18,081 bases of DNA, from contig JBGPIK010000095.1 of assembly GCA_041484845.1 (NCBI GenBank), forward strand, positions 1 to 18,081, given 5' to 3'. The translations under genes and the position numbers were made by a program. Within the stretch, counting starts at the first letter, position 1. The number at the start of each line of letters is the position of its first letter. Source of the DNA: JBGPIK01 sp041484845. GTDB lineage: Bacteria > Desulfobacterota > Binatia > UBA9968. The notes under the pieces were generated by a model that was given only the letters and a program-made list of their open reading frames with translations, was not told where the DNA came from and did not search any database. Of this stretch, positions 1 through 5,149 are shown one piece after another.

Positions 1-1
1 C

Positions 2-832
2 GACTATGCCGGACTGGGGATCACCGAAATCTCGCGTACGATCTGCGAGTGGTTGGATTGGAAACGGCCCAATGGCCGGCTGAAAAACCACGAGTGCCGC
101 TTGCTGCTGGAACAACTCCAGCAGCAGGGACTGCTGAGACTACCGGTTCTGCGTCGCTCTGGACGGCGCGGACCACGCACCGTTGCCACCGATACTCGCA
201 GCGATTCTCAAACACCGATTCAATGCAGCCTCGCCGACCTTAAACCCTTGCGCCTGGCTCTCATCGAAGACTCCGACAGCGCCTTGTGGCGCCAGTTCAT
301 CCAGCGCTACCACTACCTCGGCTGTCATGTTCCTGTTGGCGCTCACTTACGTTACTTCGTCCACTCCGCTCAAGGTCAGATTCTGGCCTGTCTGCTGTGG
401 CCCAGTCCGGCTTGGAAGATGGCAGCTCGCGACCGCTGGATCGGCTGGAACCCCGACCAGCGCGCCCGCAACTTGCCATACATCGTCAACAACAGCCGCT
501 TTCTCATCCTGCCCTGGGTCAAGGTCAAGGGCTTGGCGTCCACCATCCTGGCACGCTCTGCCCGCCAGCTCCCCTACGACTGGTGTCAGCAATATGGCTA
601 CTCGCCGCTGTTACTGGAAACACTCGTCGATGTCACGCGGTTCAACGGAACTTGCTATCGCGCCGCCAACTGGATTGCTTTGGGACAAACTACCGGCAGA
701 GGAAGAATGGATCGTCACCACAAAACACTCGGGACGCTAAAATGGATCTTCGTCCTGCCGCTGCACCGGCGCGTCCAACAGCGACTCTGTGCCACCGTGC
801 CCCCGAATGTCTCACTTAACAATGCCGACTAA
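2..832 (+). CDS. DruA-family (DUF4338) protein, 5'-truncated by window edge
   Basis: The frame is open from the left edge, so the N-terminus is missing; the first in-window residues read DYAGLGITEISRTICEWLDW. The characteristic DUF4338 blocks follow in order: a W-x-RPNGRLK segment, the Y-H-Y-L-G motif with a downstream LRY, an AWK-A-RD-WIGW block, NNSRFLILPWV, the ETLVDVTRFNGTCYRAANW block and the closing LGQTTGRGR. The family is known from DruA of Druantia anti-phage systems, but most members are solitary, often multicopy and in mobile contexts; the biochemical role is not established. No other Druantia component (DruB-E helicase/methyltransferase) lies to the right, and the left side is outside the window. 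The neighbour is a RAYT transposase, which supports an accessory setting. Family assignment is confident; a defence role is not. Confidence 0.85.
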   Translation, partial: DYAGLGITEISRTICEWLDWKRPNGRLKNHECRLLLEQLQQQGLLRLPVLRRSGRRGPRTVATDTRSDSQTPIQCSLADLKPLRLALIEDSDSALWRQFIQRYHYLGCHVPVGAHLRYFVHSAQGQILACLLWPSPAWKMAARDRWIGWNPDQRARNLPYIVNNSRFLILPWVKVKGLASTILARSARQLPYDWCQQYGYSPLLLETLVDVTRFNGTCYRAANWIALGQTTGRGRMDRHHKTLGTLKWIFVLPLHRRVQQRLCATVPPNVSLNNAD

Positions 833-989
833 CGCGGTAAACAAGTACACTTTGTTGTAGGGGCGCGATTCATTGCGCAACTCCTGCATCTTAAGACCGC
901 ACACCTATCAGCGCTGTCATTGCGGTGAAAATCCGGGTTTGAATATGCTGCGCTCCTTAATCACCCTACGGATGCGCCGCAAGAACCAC

Positions 990-1022
990 GATGGGTAACG
1001 GCGCGGTGCGCCTCCGCCCATC
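990..1022 (+). repeat. REP-type hairpin, copy 1
   Basis: The outer stem is GATGGG (990-995) with CCCATC (1017-1022). An internal bubble of 4 nt on each side separates it from a perfect inner stem GGCGC-GGT-GCGCC (1000-1012). The right flank CTCCGCCCATCCTAC (1012-1026) recurs with one change at 1734-1748 and inverted at 1831-1845. This two-tier hairpin is typical of REP elements mobilised by RAYT transposases, and a RAYT gene lies just downstream. Confidence 0.7.
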
Positions 1023-1066
1023 CTACAACGATTCCCAATGACCCATTCTTTAGTATGAGTTGAGTG

Positions 1067-1084
1067 AAACGATACCCATCGTTT
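1067..1084 (+). repeat. Hairpin half-REP on the left flank of the RAYT gene
   Basis: AAACGAT-ACCC-ATCGTTT forms a perfect 7-bp stem with a 4-nt loop. Its last 15 bases, CGATACCCATCGTTT (1070-1084), recur inverted at 1690-1704, 11 bp after the RAYT stop, and directly at 1857-1871. The first two copies therefore bracket the transposase gene as a 15-bp perfect inverted repeat. Confidence 0.75.
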
Positions 1085-1145
1085 TTGCGCCGAGTGACCG
1101 TTTTGTCATTTGCGATCTCCCTCCCCCGTTATCTATCATGTTTGA

Positions 1146-1679
1146 GTGACCAACTACCGGCGTAACTTTGTACCCGGCGGGAGCTTCTTTTTCACCGTCG
1201 ATCTCGCCAACCGCCGCTCTCATTTGCTTATGGAAAAGATCAATCTCTTGCGCGAAGCGCTTCGCTACGTGCGGGCGAAACATCCGTTTATGCTCGACGC
1301 CATTGTCGTGCTGCCGGATCATCTGCACGCGATTTGGACCTTGCCTTTGGGCGATGCGGACTCTGCAACGCGCTGGCGCTTGCTCAAGACGATATTTCCC
1401 CGCGGTGTCCCGGTGAGCGAGGGACGCTCGATAAGCCGGGAAGGAAAAAGTGAACGCGGCGGCTGGCAACGGAGATACTGGGAACACACGCTGAGGGACG
1501 AGAACGACTTTGAGCGGCACTGTGATTACATCCACATCAATCCCGTAAAACATGGATATGTCTCGGCAGTGCACGAGTGGCCGTTTACGTCATATCACGG
1601 GTTCGTGAAGCGCGGGGTTTATCGGATCGATTGGGCAGGTTCTGGCGATGTGGATGGGAACGACTTCGGTGAAAGGTGA
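1146..1679 (+). CDS. REP-associated tyrosine transposase (RAYT, HUH/Y1 family)
   Basis: This single-strand DNA transposase of the Y1/IS200-like superfamily is predicted to cut and rejoin REP hairpins. Visible hallmarks are the N-terminal NYRRNFVPGGSFFFTVDL, the metal-binding HUH motif H59-L60-H61 within LPDHLHAIW, the RAYT signature WQRRYWEHTLRDENDF (107-122), and the catalytic tyrosine Y128 in the C-terminal YIHINPVKHGYV block. The 177-residue length is normal for the family and all key residues are present, so the gene appears intact. The start is GTG at 1146, preferred because NYRR is the usual family N-terminus; there is no obvious Shine-Dalgarno. Palindromic REP copies lie on both sides. 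RAYTs are usually single-copy, domesticated and vertically kept, unlike insertion sequences. Confidence 0.93.
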   Translation: MTNYRRNFVPGGSFFFTVDLANRRSHLLMEKINLLREALRYVRAKHPFMLDAIVVLPDHLHAIWTLPLGDADSATRWRLLKTIFPRGVPVSEGRSISREGKSERGGWQRRYWEHTLRDENDFERHCDYIHINPVKHGYVSAVHEWPFTSYHGFVKRGVYRIDWAGSGDVDGNDFGER

Positions 1680-1689
1680 GGGCTCATCG

Positions 1690-1749
1690 AAACGATGGGT
1701 ATCGCGGAGTCTGTCCTGAGCGAAACCGAAGGGCTCCACCCATCCTACG
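1690..1749 (+). repeat. REP-type hairpin, copy 2, directly downstream of RAYT
   Basis: The element begins with AAACGATGGGTATCG (1690-1704), the inverted copy of 1070-1084. The outer stem is GATGGGT (1694-1700) with ACCCATC (1738-1744), and GGAG (1706-1709) can pair with CTCC (1734-1737). The loop carries TGTCCTGAGCGAAACCGAAG, a phrase seen in dispersed repeats of many bacterial genomes. It ends with CTCCACCCATCCTACG (1734-1749), which has a perfect 16-bp inverted partner at 1830-1845. Confidence 0.7.
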
Positions 1750-1829
1750 GGACTATGACTTACAGTACCCTTTCCAGGAGAGAACCCGCCCAGACGCGGC
1801 TCCCGTGATTCGAGCGAATCCGTAGTTCT

Positions 1830-1871
1830 CGTAGGATGGGTGGAGGCATTTTGTGCCGATACCCATCGTTT
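1830..1871 (-). repeat. REP-type hairpin, copy 3, inverted relative to copy 2
   Basis: The outer stem is GATGGGT (1835-1841) with ACCCATC (1861-1867). A 3x3 internal bubble separates it from an inner stem GGCA (1845-1848)/TGCC (1854-1857). The left arm CGTAGGATGGGTGGAG is the exact reverse complement of 1734-1749, and the right end CGATACCCATCGTTT matches 1070-1084. Copies 2 and 3 thus form a head-to-head REP doublet (BIME-like). Confidence 0.7.
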
Positions 1872-2014
1872 TCTCCACTACCAAGAACGAACGAAGATCA
1901 CGAAGGAATAAAATGGTGCGCAAGCGCACCCTACATGTTAACGGAAATTGGTCGATATAGTTTTGCGCGCAGGGAATGGTCGCGACCGTTCCTTACGCGA
2001 TTTCCAATGTCAAC
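1872..2014. other. Gene-free spacer with palindromes past the DUF3106 gene
   Basis: With the REP copies this completes the 335-bp gene-free stretch 1680-2014. No credible gene was seen. It contains GGTGCG-CAAG-CGCACC (1915-1930) and a near-perfect palindrome around GGTCGCGACC (1973-1992, one mismatched pair). This palindrome is nested in a weaker outer inverted repeat GGAAAT (1943-1948)/ATTTCC (2000-2005). These could end transcription of the minus-strand operon, but none is followed by a T-run on that strand, so no intrinsic terminator is claimed. Confidence 0.45.
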
Positions 2015-2620
2015 TTACCGTTCGGCTTTGTCTTTCTGGAGATCCCGCCGTTCCTTTAAACGTTCACGGAGCGTATTCTTTTCCTGTGGAGAGAGCCGCT
2101 GTATCCGTTCGCGTGCCTTTTCCCGTAGTTCCTGCCGTTTTTCTGGCGGCATGCGCCGGAGCCGTTCTTGAAACTTTTCGCGCAGCTCATGTCGCTCCTG
2201 GGGCGGGAGTTCCTGGAAGCGTTCAAATTGACGTTTCAGTGCCTCGCGGCGCTCCGGCGGCAGTTCGCGCCAGCGCTGCCAGCGCTGCTGCAGACGCTCG
2301 CGTTGTTCCGGCGGCAGCTGTCGCCAGCGCTCAAAATTACGCCGAATGGTATCTTTTTGATCGGGCGGAAGTTTTCGCCAGGTCTCAAGTTTTCGGTTGA
2401 GTTCCTCTTTTTGTTGCGGCGGCAAGTTCTGCCAGCGTTGGAAGCGCTCGCGCAGCTCTTGTTTCTCTTGCGGCGTCATCCGCTGCCATCGCTCCAGCCC
2501 TTCACGCTCGCTGTTTGAATTCCCGGGATCCCGCAGCGCAGAAGTCTGAGAGCGCCCCGGTGATGGAGCAATGGCCAGAGTCAGAAGTGCAAGCAAAAAT
2601 ACCGTTGCTAAACGTTTCAT
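2015..2620 (-). CDS. Secreted DUF3106-type repeat protein
   Basis: A 201-residue protein with a clear signal peptide (MKRLATVFLLALLTLAIA, about 1-24) and then about eight tandem repeats of 18-19 residues from residue 48 to near the end. Each repeat has the form L-P-P-x-x-(R/K)-x-x-L-x-x-x-(F/L/W)-x-x-W-R-(E/Q/K); the last ones lose the Trp. This is the DUF3106 pattern; the function is unknown, and charged periplasmic helices of this type are often found next to ECF sigma operons. The ATG at 2620 is chosen over an upstream in-frame start at 2743 because it has a strong GGAGG seven bases upstream, begins a signal peptide, and overlaps the previous stop as ATGA (2617-2620), implying translational coupling. 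It is the last gene of the operon. Confidence 0.85.
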   Translation of the reverse strand: MKRLATVFLLALLTLAIAPSPGRSQTSALRDPGNSNSEREGLERWQRMTPQEKQELRERFQRWQNLPPQQKEELNRKLETWRKLPPDQKDTIRRNFERWRQLPPEQRERLQQRWQRWRELPPERREALKRQFERFQELPPQERHELREKFQERLRRMPPEKRQELREKARERIQRLSPQEKNTLRERLKERRDLQKDKAER

Positions 2621-2868
2621 TTTGCCGCCTCCTTTTTCCGCGTCGGCGCCGGTTCGCGCGCCCCCGCGCGCGGAGGTTGGCCCGCTTCCGGCGCGACCTG
2701 CTGCAAGTCTTTCATCATTTCCATGTTGTTGATGACTTCCCAATCTTTCAAAAAATCCATCATGCGAAGCATTTCCTTATCGGGTTGCTCCGCTTGTTTG
2801 GTCGCGGCCAGTGAGCCAAGAGGCTGCATCACGAATATAAGCAGAAATAGCCACTGGGGTGTCCTCAT
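2617..2868 (-). CDS. Small secreted protein of the sigma/anti-sigma operon
   Basis: An 83-residue protein of unrecognised family. Residues 1-22 form a signal peptide (RTPQWLFLLIFVMQPLGSLA). The middle, residues 35-55 (RMMDFLKDWEVINNMEMMKDL), is hydrophobic-acidic and Met-rich, and aligns without gaps with the periplasmic tail of the anti-sigma factor encoded just upstream. The C-terminus is Pro/Arg/Lys-rich. The start at 2868 is chosen because AAGGAA sits nine bases upstream; an in-frame ATG at 2895 would overlap the anti-sigma stop and spoil the signal peptide. Its stop overlaps the start of the DUF3106 gene by 4 bp. A plausible role is a periplasmic partner or co-sensor of the anti-sigma factor; this is inference from the shared motif and position only. 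Confidence 0.75.
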   Translation of the reverse strand: MRTPQWLFLLIFVMQPLGSLAATKQAEQPDKEMLRMMDFLKDWEVINNMEMMKDLQQVAPEAGQPPRAGAREPAPTRKKEAAK

Positions 2869-2881
2869 CGCGAACGATTCC

Positions 2882-3400
2882 TTAGGCCTGTCCATTTCCT
2901 GGTCCGCCCAGAGATTCGAGCAGATCCATGGTATCGAGGATCTCCATGTTGCTAAAAAAGTCCAAGTTTTCTGCTACCGGAAGAAACTCCATTAAAGATT
3001 CATCGTCAGGTGAAATGTCCTTGGGCCGGAAAAAACCTTTGCCGAGAGTGAACGTGAGCGCAATGATGGCCACTGCGGTGGCCGCTATGGCGGGGACGGT
3101 CCAGGGTTTCAGGAGCGCCGTGAGCGTTTGCCACCAGGATTTCCGCTCGTTCCCGGCAACCTTGCGGCGCATTTCACGGCTGTACTCATCCCAGAAAGGC
3201 TGCGGCGGATCATCAGTCTGCACGGTCAATGGGAGTAGCAATCCGATCTCCGCGAGATAGCGCCGGCAGCCTTCACAATCTTGCGTGTGAGTTTTAACTG
3301 CCGCACGTTCGGCGTCACCGAGCTCGCCATAATAGTAGAGGACCAAATCCTGTTCCTTGCTTGCGCAGGCGGTTGCGTTTAAACGCTTTTCTCTGACCAT
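2882..3400 (-). CDS. Anti-sigma factor with N-terminal zinc finger (zf-HC2)
   Basis: The 172-residue protein starts with a cytoplasmic anti-sigma domain. C12 and the H38-x3-C42-x2-C45 signature form the zinc-binding ZAS motif that holds the partner ECF sigma factor. One membrane span follows at about 100-119 (VPAIAATAVAIIALTFTLG). The periplasmic tail ends in an unusual acidic-hydrophobic stretch, residues 144-164 (ENLDFFSNMEILDTMDLLESL without the final residues GGPGNGQA). It starts 9 bp after the sigma gene stop with AGGAGG before ATG, so it is co-transcribed with its cognate sigma. It would release the sigma factor on an envelope signal; the signal itself cannot be read from the sequence. 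Confidence 0.92.
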   Translation of the reverse strand: MVREKRLNATACASKEQDLVLYYYGELGDAERAAVKTHTQDCEGCRRYLAEIGLLLPLTVQTDDPPQPFWDEYSREMRRKVAGNERKSWWQTLTALLKPWTVPAIAATAVAIIALTFTLGKGFFRPKDISPDDESLMEFLPVAENLDFFSNMEILDTMDLLESLGGPGNGQA

Positions 3401-3409
3401 CGTCGCCTC

Positions 3410-3991
3410 CTATGTCAACTCCGCCAAACTTCGCCGCAATGCACTGACGGCACGGTGCAGATGAACTTTGACGGTGCCCTCGGCCGTTTGCATCATTTCG
3501 GCAATTTCTTTGATCGAAAGCCCCTGGTGGTTTTTCAATATGAATGCCGTACGCTGTCTCGGCGGCAGCGCTTCCAACGCCGCGCCAATTTTGCGCGACA
3601 TCTGACCGGCAGCCACATACTGGTAGGGCGAAAGTGGGGTCGCGCTCTGTTGACTGGCTTCAACCTGATTTTCCACGCTCTCGTTGAATTCTTCTGTTGG
3701 GGCGCGCTTGTTACGCCGCTTATAGTCCAAACAAACATTCACCACGATGCGATAAAACCAAGTATAAAAACCCGACCGGCCGTCGAAGCTTTTAAGGTGA
3801 GTGAACGCTTTCAGGAATGCCTCTTGAGAAAGGTCCTTGGCTTCTTCCCGATCGCGAGTGAAATCAAAGGCGATGCGGTAAGCTTTTTGTTTGTGGCGCT
3901 CCACGAGTTCCTCGAACGCTCCGCGATCTCCTTGCCGGGCCGAAGCGACAAGCTCGTTATCCCCAGGGCTTAAGGTTGCGTGATAATCCAT
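3410..3991 (-). CDS. ECF-type RNA polymerase sigma factor (RpoE-like)
   Basis: A 193-residue group 4 sigma factor. Region 2 (about 24-95) contains AFEELVERH, the core-binding DREEAKDLSQEAFLKAF and the -10 recognition segment FYTWFYRIVVNVCLDYKRR. A linker rich in Glu/Gln/Ser (98-128) leads to region 4 (about 135-186) with LPPRQRTAFILKNHQGLSIKEIA and the recognition helix EGTVKVHLHRA. ATG at 3991 is chosen; a TTG at 4036 in the same frame would add 15 residues with no family similarity. The anti-sigma gene follows after 9 bp and a secreted repeat protein precedes by 85 bp, so the sigma factor probably controls this envelope operon and itself, though no clear ECF promoter (GGAACTT-type) was found upstream. 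Confidence 0.93.
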   Translation of the reverse strand: MDYHATLSPGDNELVASARQGDRGAFEELVERHKQKAYRIAFDFTRDREEAKDLSQEAFLKAFTHLKSFDGRSGFYTWFYRIVVNVCLDYKRRNKRAPTEEFNESVENQVEASQQSATPLSPYQYVAAGQMSRKIGAALEALPPRQRTAFILKNHQGLSIKEIAEMMQTAEGTVKVHLHRAVSALRRSLAELT

Positions 3992-4076
3992 CGACTGTCT
4001 TATCGCCGGCAGCGTAGCGGTGGAGATGATAGCCAAGGCTTCTAGTCCGAAGGACAGGGATTAATCCACCGCCCGG

Positions 4077-4487
4077 CTATTTCGTGTTTCTCAGGTCGCG
4101 AACGAGGTCACGGCGATCATGACGACGCTCACGTCGCGCCTGGCGGAGCGCATAGCGATCTCCACCCAGCTTGGTCCGGTCCTGTCTGATCTCCTGGCGA
4201 GCTCCCGAAAGAGCCTGCCCGTCCGCTGCAATCTGGCCGGCGCTGGCGCCGGTCCTGATGTCTTTACGCAAAGTCCAGCGATCGCCGTGTAGCGATCTAA
4301 AATCGCCGCGCAGTTCCTTTCGGTCCTGCCGTCCTTCTACCCGGTCACCGTGGATTTGTTGCCGGTCTTGTTTCAGTTCCTGGCGATCCTGTTGAATGTC
4401 GCCGCCGGTTTGAGCGCCTGCCGTTCCCGCTAATAGCAGCGCGGCCGCCATAAAGCCTGTCCCGAAGAGAACTCTTGCATGATCCAT
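4077..4487 (-). CDS. Secreted Asp-Arg heptad-repeat protein
   Basis: A 136-residue protein of unknown function. Residues 1-25 are a signal peptide ending AGTAGAQ. The mature part consists of two blocks of about six heptads, each heptad starting Asp-Arg (DRQELKQ, DRQQIHG, DRVEGRQ, DRKELRG, and so on), separated by a neutral spacer around TGASAGQIAADGQALSG. The predicted form is a very charged, extended or helical periplasmic polypeptide. The start at 4487 has GGAGGT eight bases upstream, but that Shine-Dalgarno lies inside a hairpin (see 4497-4540). As the first gene of the minus-strand set, 40-85 bp before the sigma factor, it is probably part of the same stress regulon. Similar D-R-x-D-L-R repeat proteins occur in acidobacteria and deltaproteobacteria; no enzymatic motif is visible. 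Confidence 0.75.
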   Translation of the reverse strand: MDHARVLFGTGFMAAALLLAGTAGAQTGGDIQQDRQELKQDRQQIHGDRVEGRQDRKELRGDFRSLHGDRWTLRKDIRTGASAGQIAADGQALSGARQEIRQDRTKLGGDRYALRQARRERRHDRRDLVRDLRNTK

Positions 4488-4496
4488 CGTTAGGTA

Positions 4497-4540
4497 CCTC
4501 CGTCTAGGGTAATTTAATGTCCTAGCACGTTAGACGGAGG
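4497..4540 (-). promoter_or_regulatory. SD-sequestering leader hairpin
   Basis: Read on the minus strand, CCTCCGTCTA (4540-4531) pairs perfectly over 10 bp with TAGACGGAGG (4506-4497) across a 24-nt loop. The 3' arm contains the GGAGG that serves the gene starting at 4487. Folded, the ribosome site is fully paired, which suggests translational control (thermometer- or ligand-like) or a protein site. An alternative weaker pairing exists between GGAGG (4549-4553) and CCTCC (4567-4571) just upstream. Confidence 0.55.
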
Positions 4541-4594
4541 CGCTCTGCGGAGGTTTACCTGGGTCTCCTCCTGCGGAGCCCAATACTCACTGTC

Positions 4595-4605
4595 TTGATA
4601 ATCAA
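4595..4605. promoter_or_regulatory. Palindrome TTGATAATCAA in divergent control region
   Basis: A perfect 11-bp palindrome lies in the 273-bp region between the minus-strand sigma operon and the plus-strand zinc cluster. Its GATAATC core recalls Fur/Zur-family half sites, but it is too short to assign. It is about 108 bp upstream of the heptad-protein start and more than 120 bp from the plus-strand promoter, so it more likely serves the minus strand. Confidence 0.25.
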
Positions 4606-4641
4606 CTTCCTGCGCGGCCGAACGTCAAGGCCCATTTTATA

Positions 4642-4652
4642 GGGTCAGACCC
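4642..4652. repeat. Short palindrome GGGTCAGACCC
   Basis: A perfect 11-bp palindrome preceded by TTTATA. The phrase resembles fragments of dispersed palindromic repeats. No function can be assigned. Confidence 0.3.
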
Positions 4653-4725
4653 GGTTCACAACTCAAAAGAGCGCCATTGAGGACGTTTTTGGAAAATCTG
4701 GCAGTCTCTTGACACAAACGGCGGT

Positions 4726-4754
4726 TTGACAACCCCCGTTCAAAGGGCTATGAA
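4726..4754 (+). promoter_or_regulatory. Sigma-70-type promoter giving a probable leaderless mRNA
   Basis: TTGACA (4726-4731), a 17-bp spacer, then TATGAA (4749-4754). Six bases later comes the GTG at 4761, so the expected transcription start coincides with the start codon. The -35 box overlaps the inverted repeat CAAAC-GGCG-GTTTG (4715-4728), a possible operator for a metal-responsive repressor. A second TTGACA at 4709-4714 has no matching -10 box. Confidence 0.55.
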
Positions 4755-4760
4755 ATTCTG

Positions 4761-5063
4761 GTGCCGGGCATACGACTTCTGTTGGAGCTATTAAATAGGC
4801 GGCGCTGCATCGGCGTTTTCCTATTTCTCGCCGTATTTTCCCTTCCTCTTCATTTCCATGTGATCACAACAACTTCGCAGGTGACCAAAGAGTGTAGTTG
4901 CCTCCATGGTAGCCGCACGCAAATGGGAACCGCAGCGACCCTTAGCAACTCGGTTGCGGTCATCCCGTCACAACCGATTGTTTCGGTGCGGCACAAAGCA
5001 CTCGGCTATGGGCTCATCGTTCGCCAATCGAGCCGCGCTCCACCTCCTCAAGTCTCCCTTTAA
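4761..5063 (+). CDS. Small secreted Cys/His protein at head of zinc cluster
   Basis: A 100-residue protein. A hydrophobic segment (about 16-32, CIGVFLFLAVFSLPLHFHV) acts as signal peptide or anchor, followed by the compact motif KECSCLHGSRTQ (about 43-54) and a C-terminus containing SRAPPP. I recognise this as a recurring type of small hypothetical protein (LHFH ... ECSC-HG-RTQ ... RAPP) in acidobacterial and proteobacterial genomes, often near metal-related genes; no function is established. The Cys/His cluster suggests metal binding. The GTG start at 4761 lacks a Shine-Dalgarno but sits at the predicted +1 of a good promoter, consistent with leaderless translation. It is followed 86 bp later by the porin gene on the same strand. 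Confidence 0.65.
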   Translation: MPGIRLLLELLNRRRCIGVFLFLAVFSLPLHFHVITTTSQVTKECSCLHGSRTQMGTAATLSNSVAVIPSQPIVSVRHKALGYGLIVRQSSRAPPPQVSL

Positions 5064-5149
5064 TATCTCCTACGACACGAAAAAAAGGGTTTGAGTGTCC
5101 CTCTCTTTAAATGGGGAGGGGTGGATTATTTCCATGTGGAGACGAGACT

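Larger units (their letters stand above)
833..1145. other. Gene-free spacer between DruA-family gene and RAYT
   Basis: No credible coding frame was seen on either strand. The stretch holds a short inverted repeat ACCGCA (896-901)/TGCGGT (921-926), not followed by a T-run, and a phrase around 858-885 (GTAGGGGCGCGATTCATTG) of the kind that recurs as dispersed repeats in such genomes. It also holds a REP hairpin (990-1022) and a separate 18-nt hairpin (1067-1084), listed on their own. No strong promoter for the transposase is visible. Confidence 0.6.

Noticed and set aside
896..926. Inverted repeat ACCGCA/TGCGGT after the DruA-family gene as a terminator
   Set aside because: The loop is 19 nt and it is followed by GAAAATCC rather than a T-run.
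1050..1574. Long open frame antisense to the RAYT gene
   Set aside because: The plus frame carries the complete set of RAYT motifs; the antisense product has no recognisable family and is low in order.
1973..1992. GGTCGCGACC palindrome as terminator of the minus-strand operon
   Set aside because: On the minus strand the following bases are CTGCGCGCAAAA, not a T-run.
833..2014. CRISPR array in the repeat-rich segment
   Set aside because: The repeats are few, inverted and of unequal spacing; they fit REP hairpins, not direct repeats with spacers.
3455..3973. Open frame antisense to the ECF sigma gene
   Set aside because: The sigma factor is unmistakable on the other strand; the antisense frame is a shadow.
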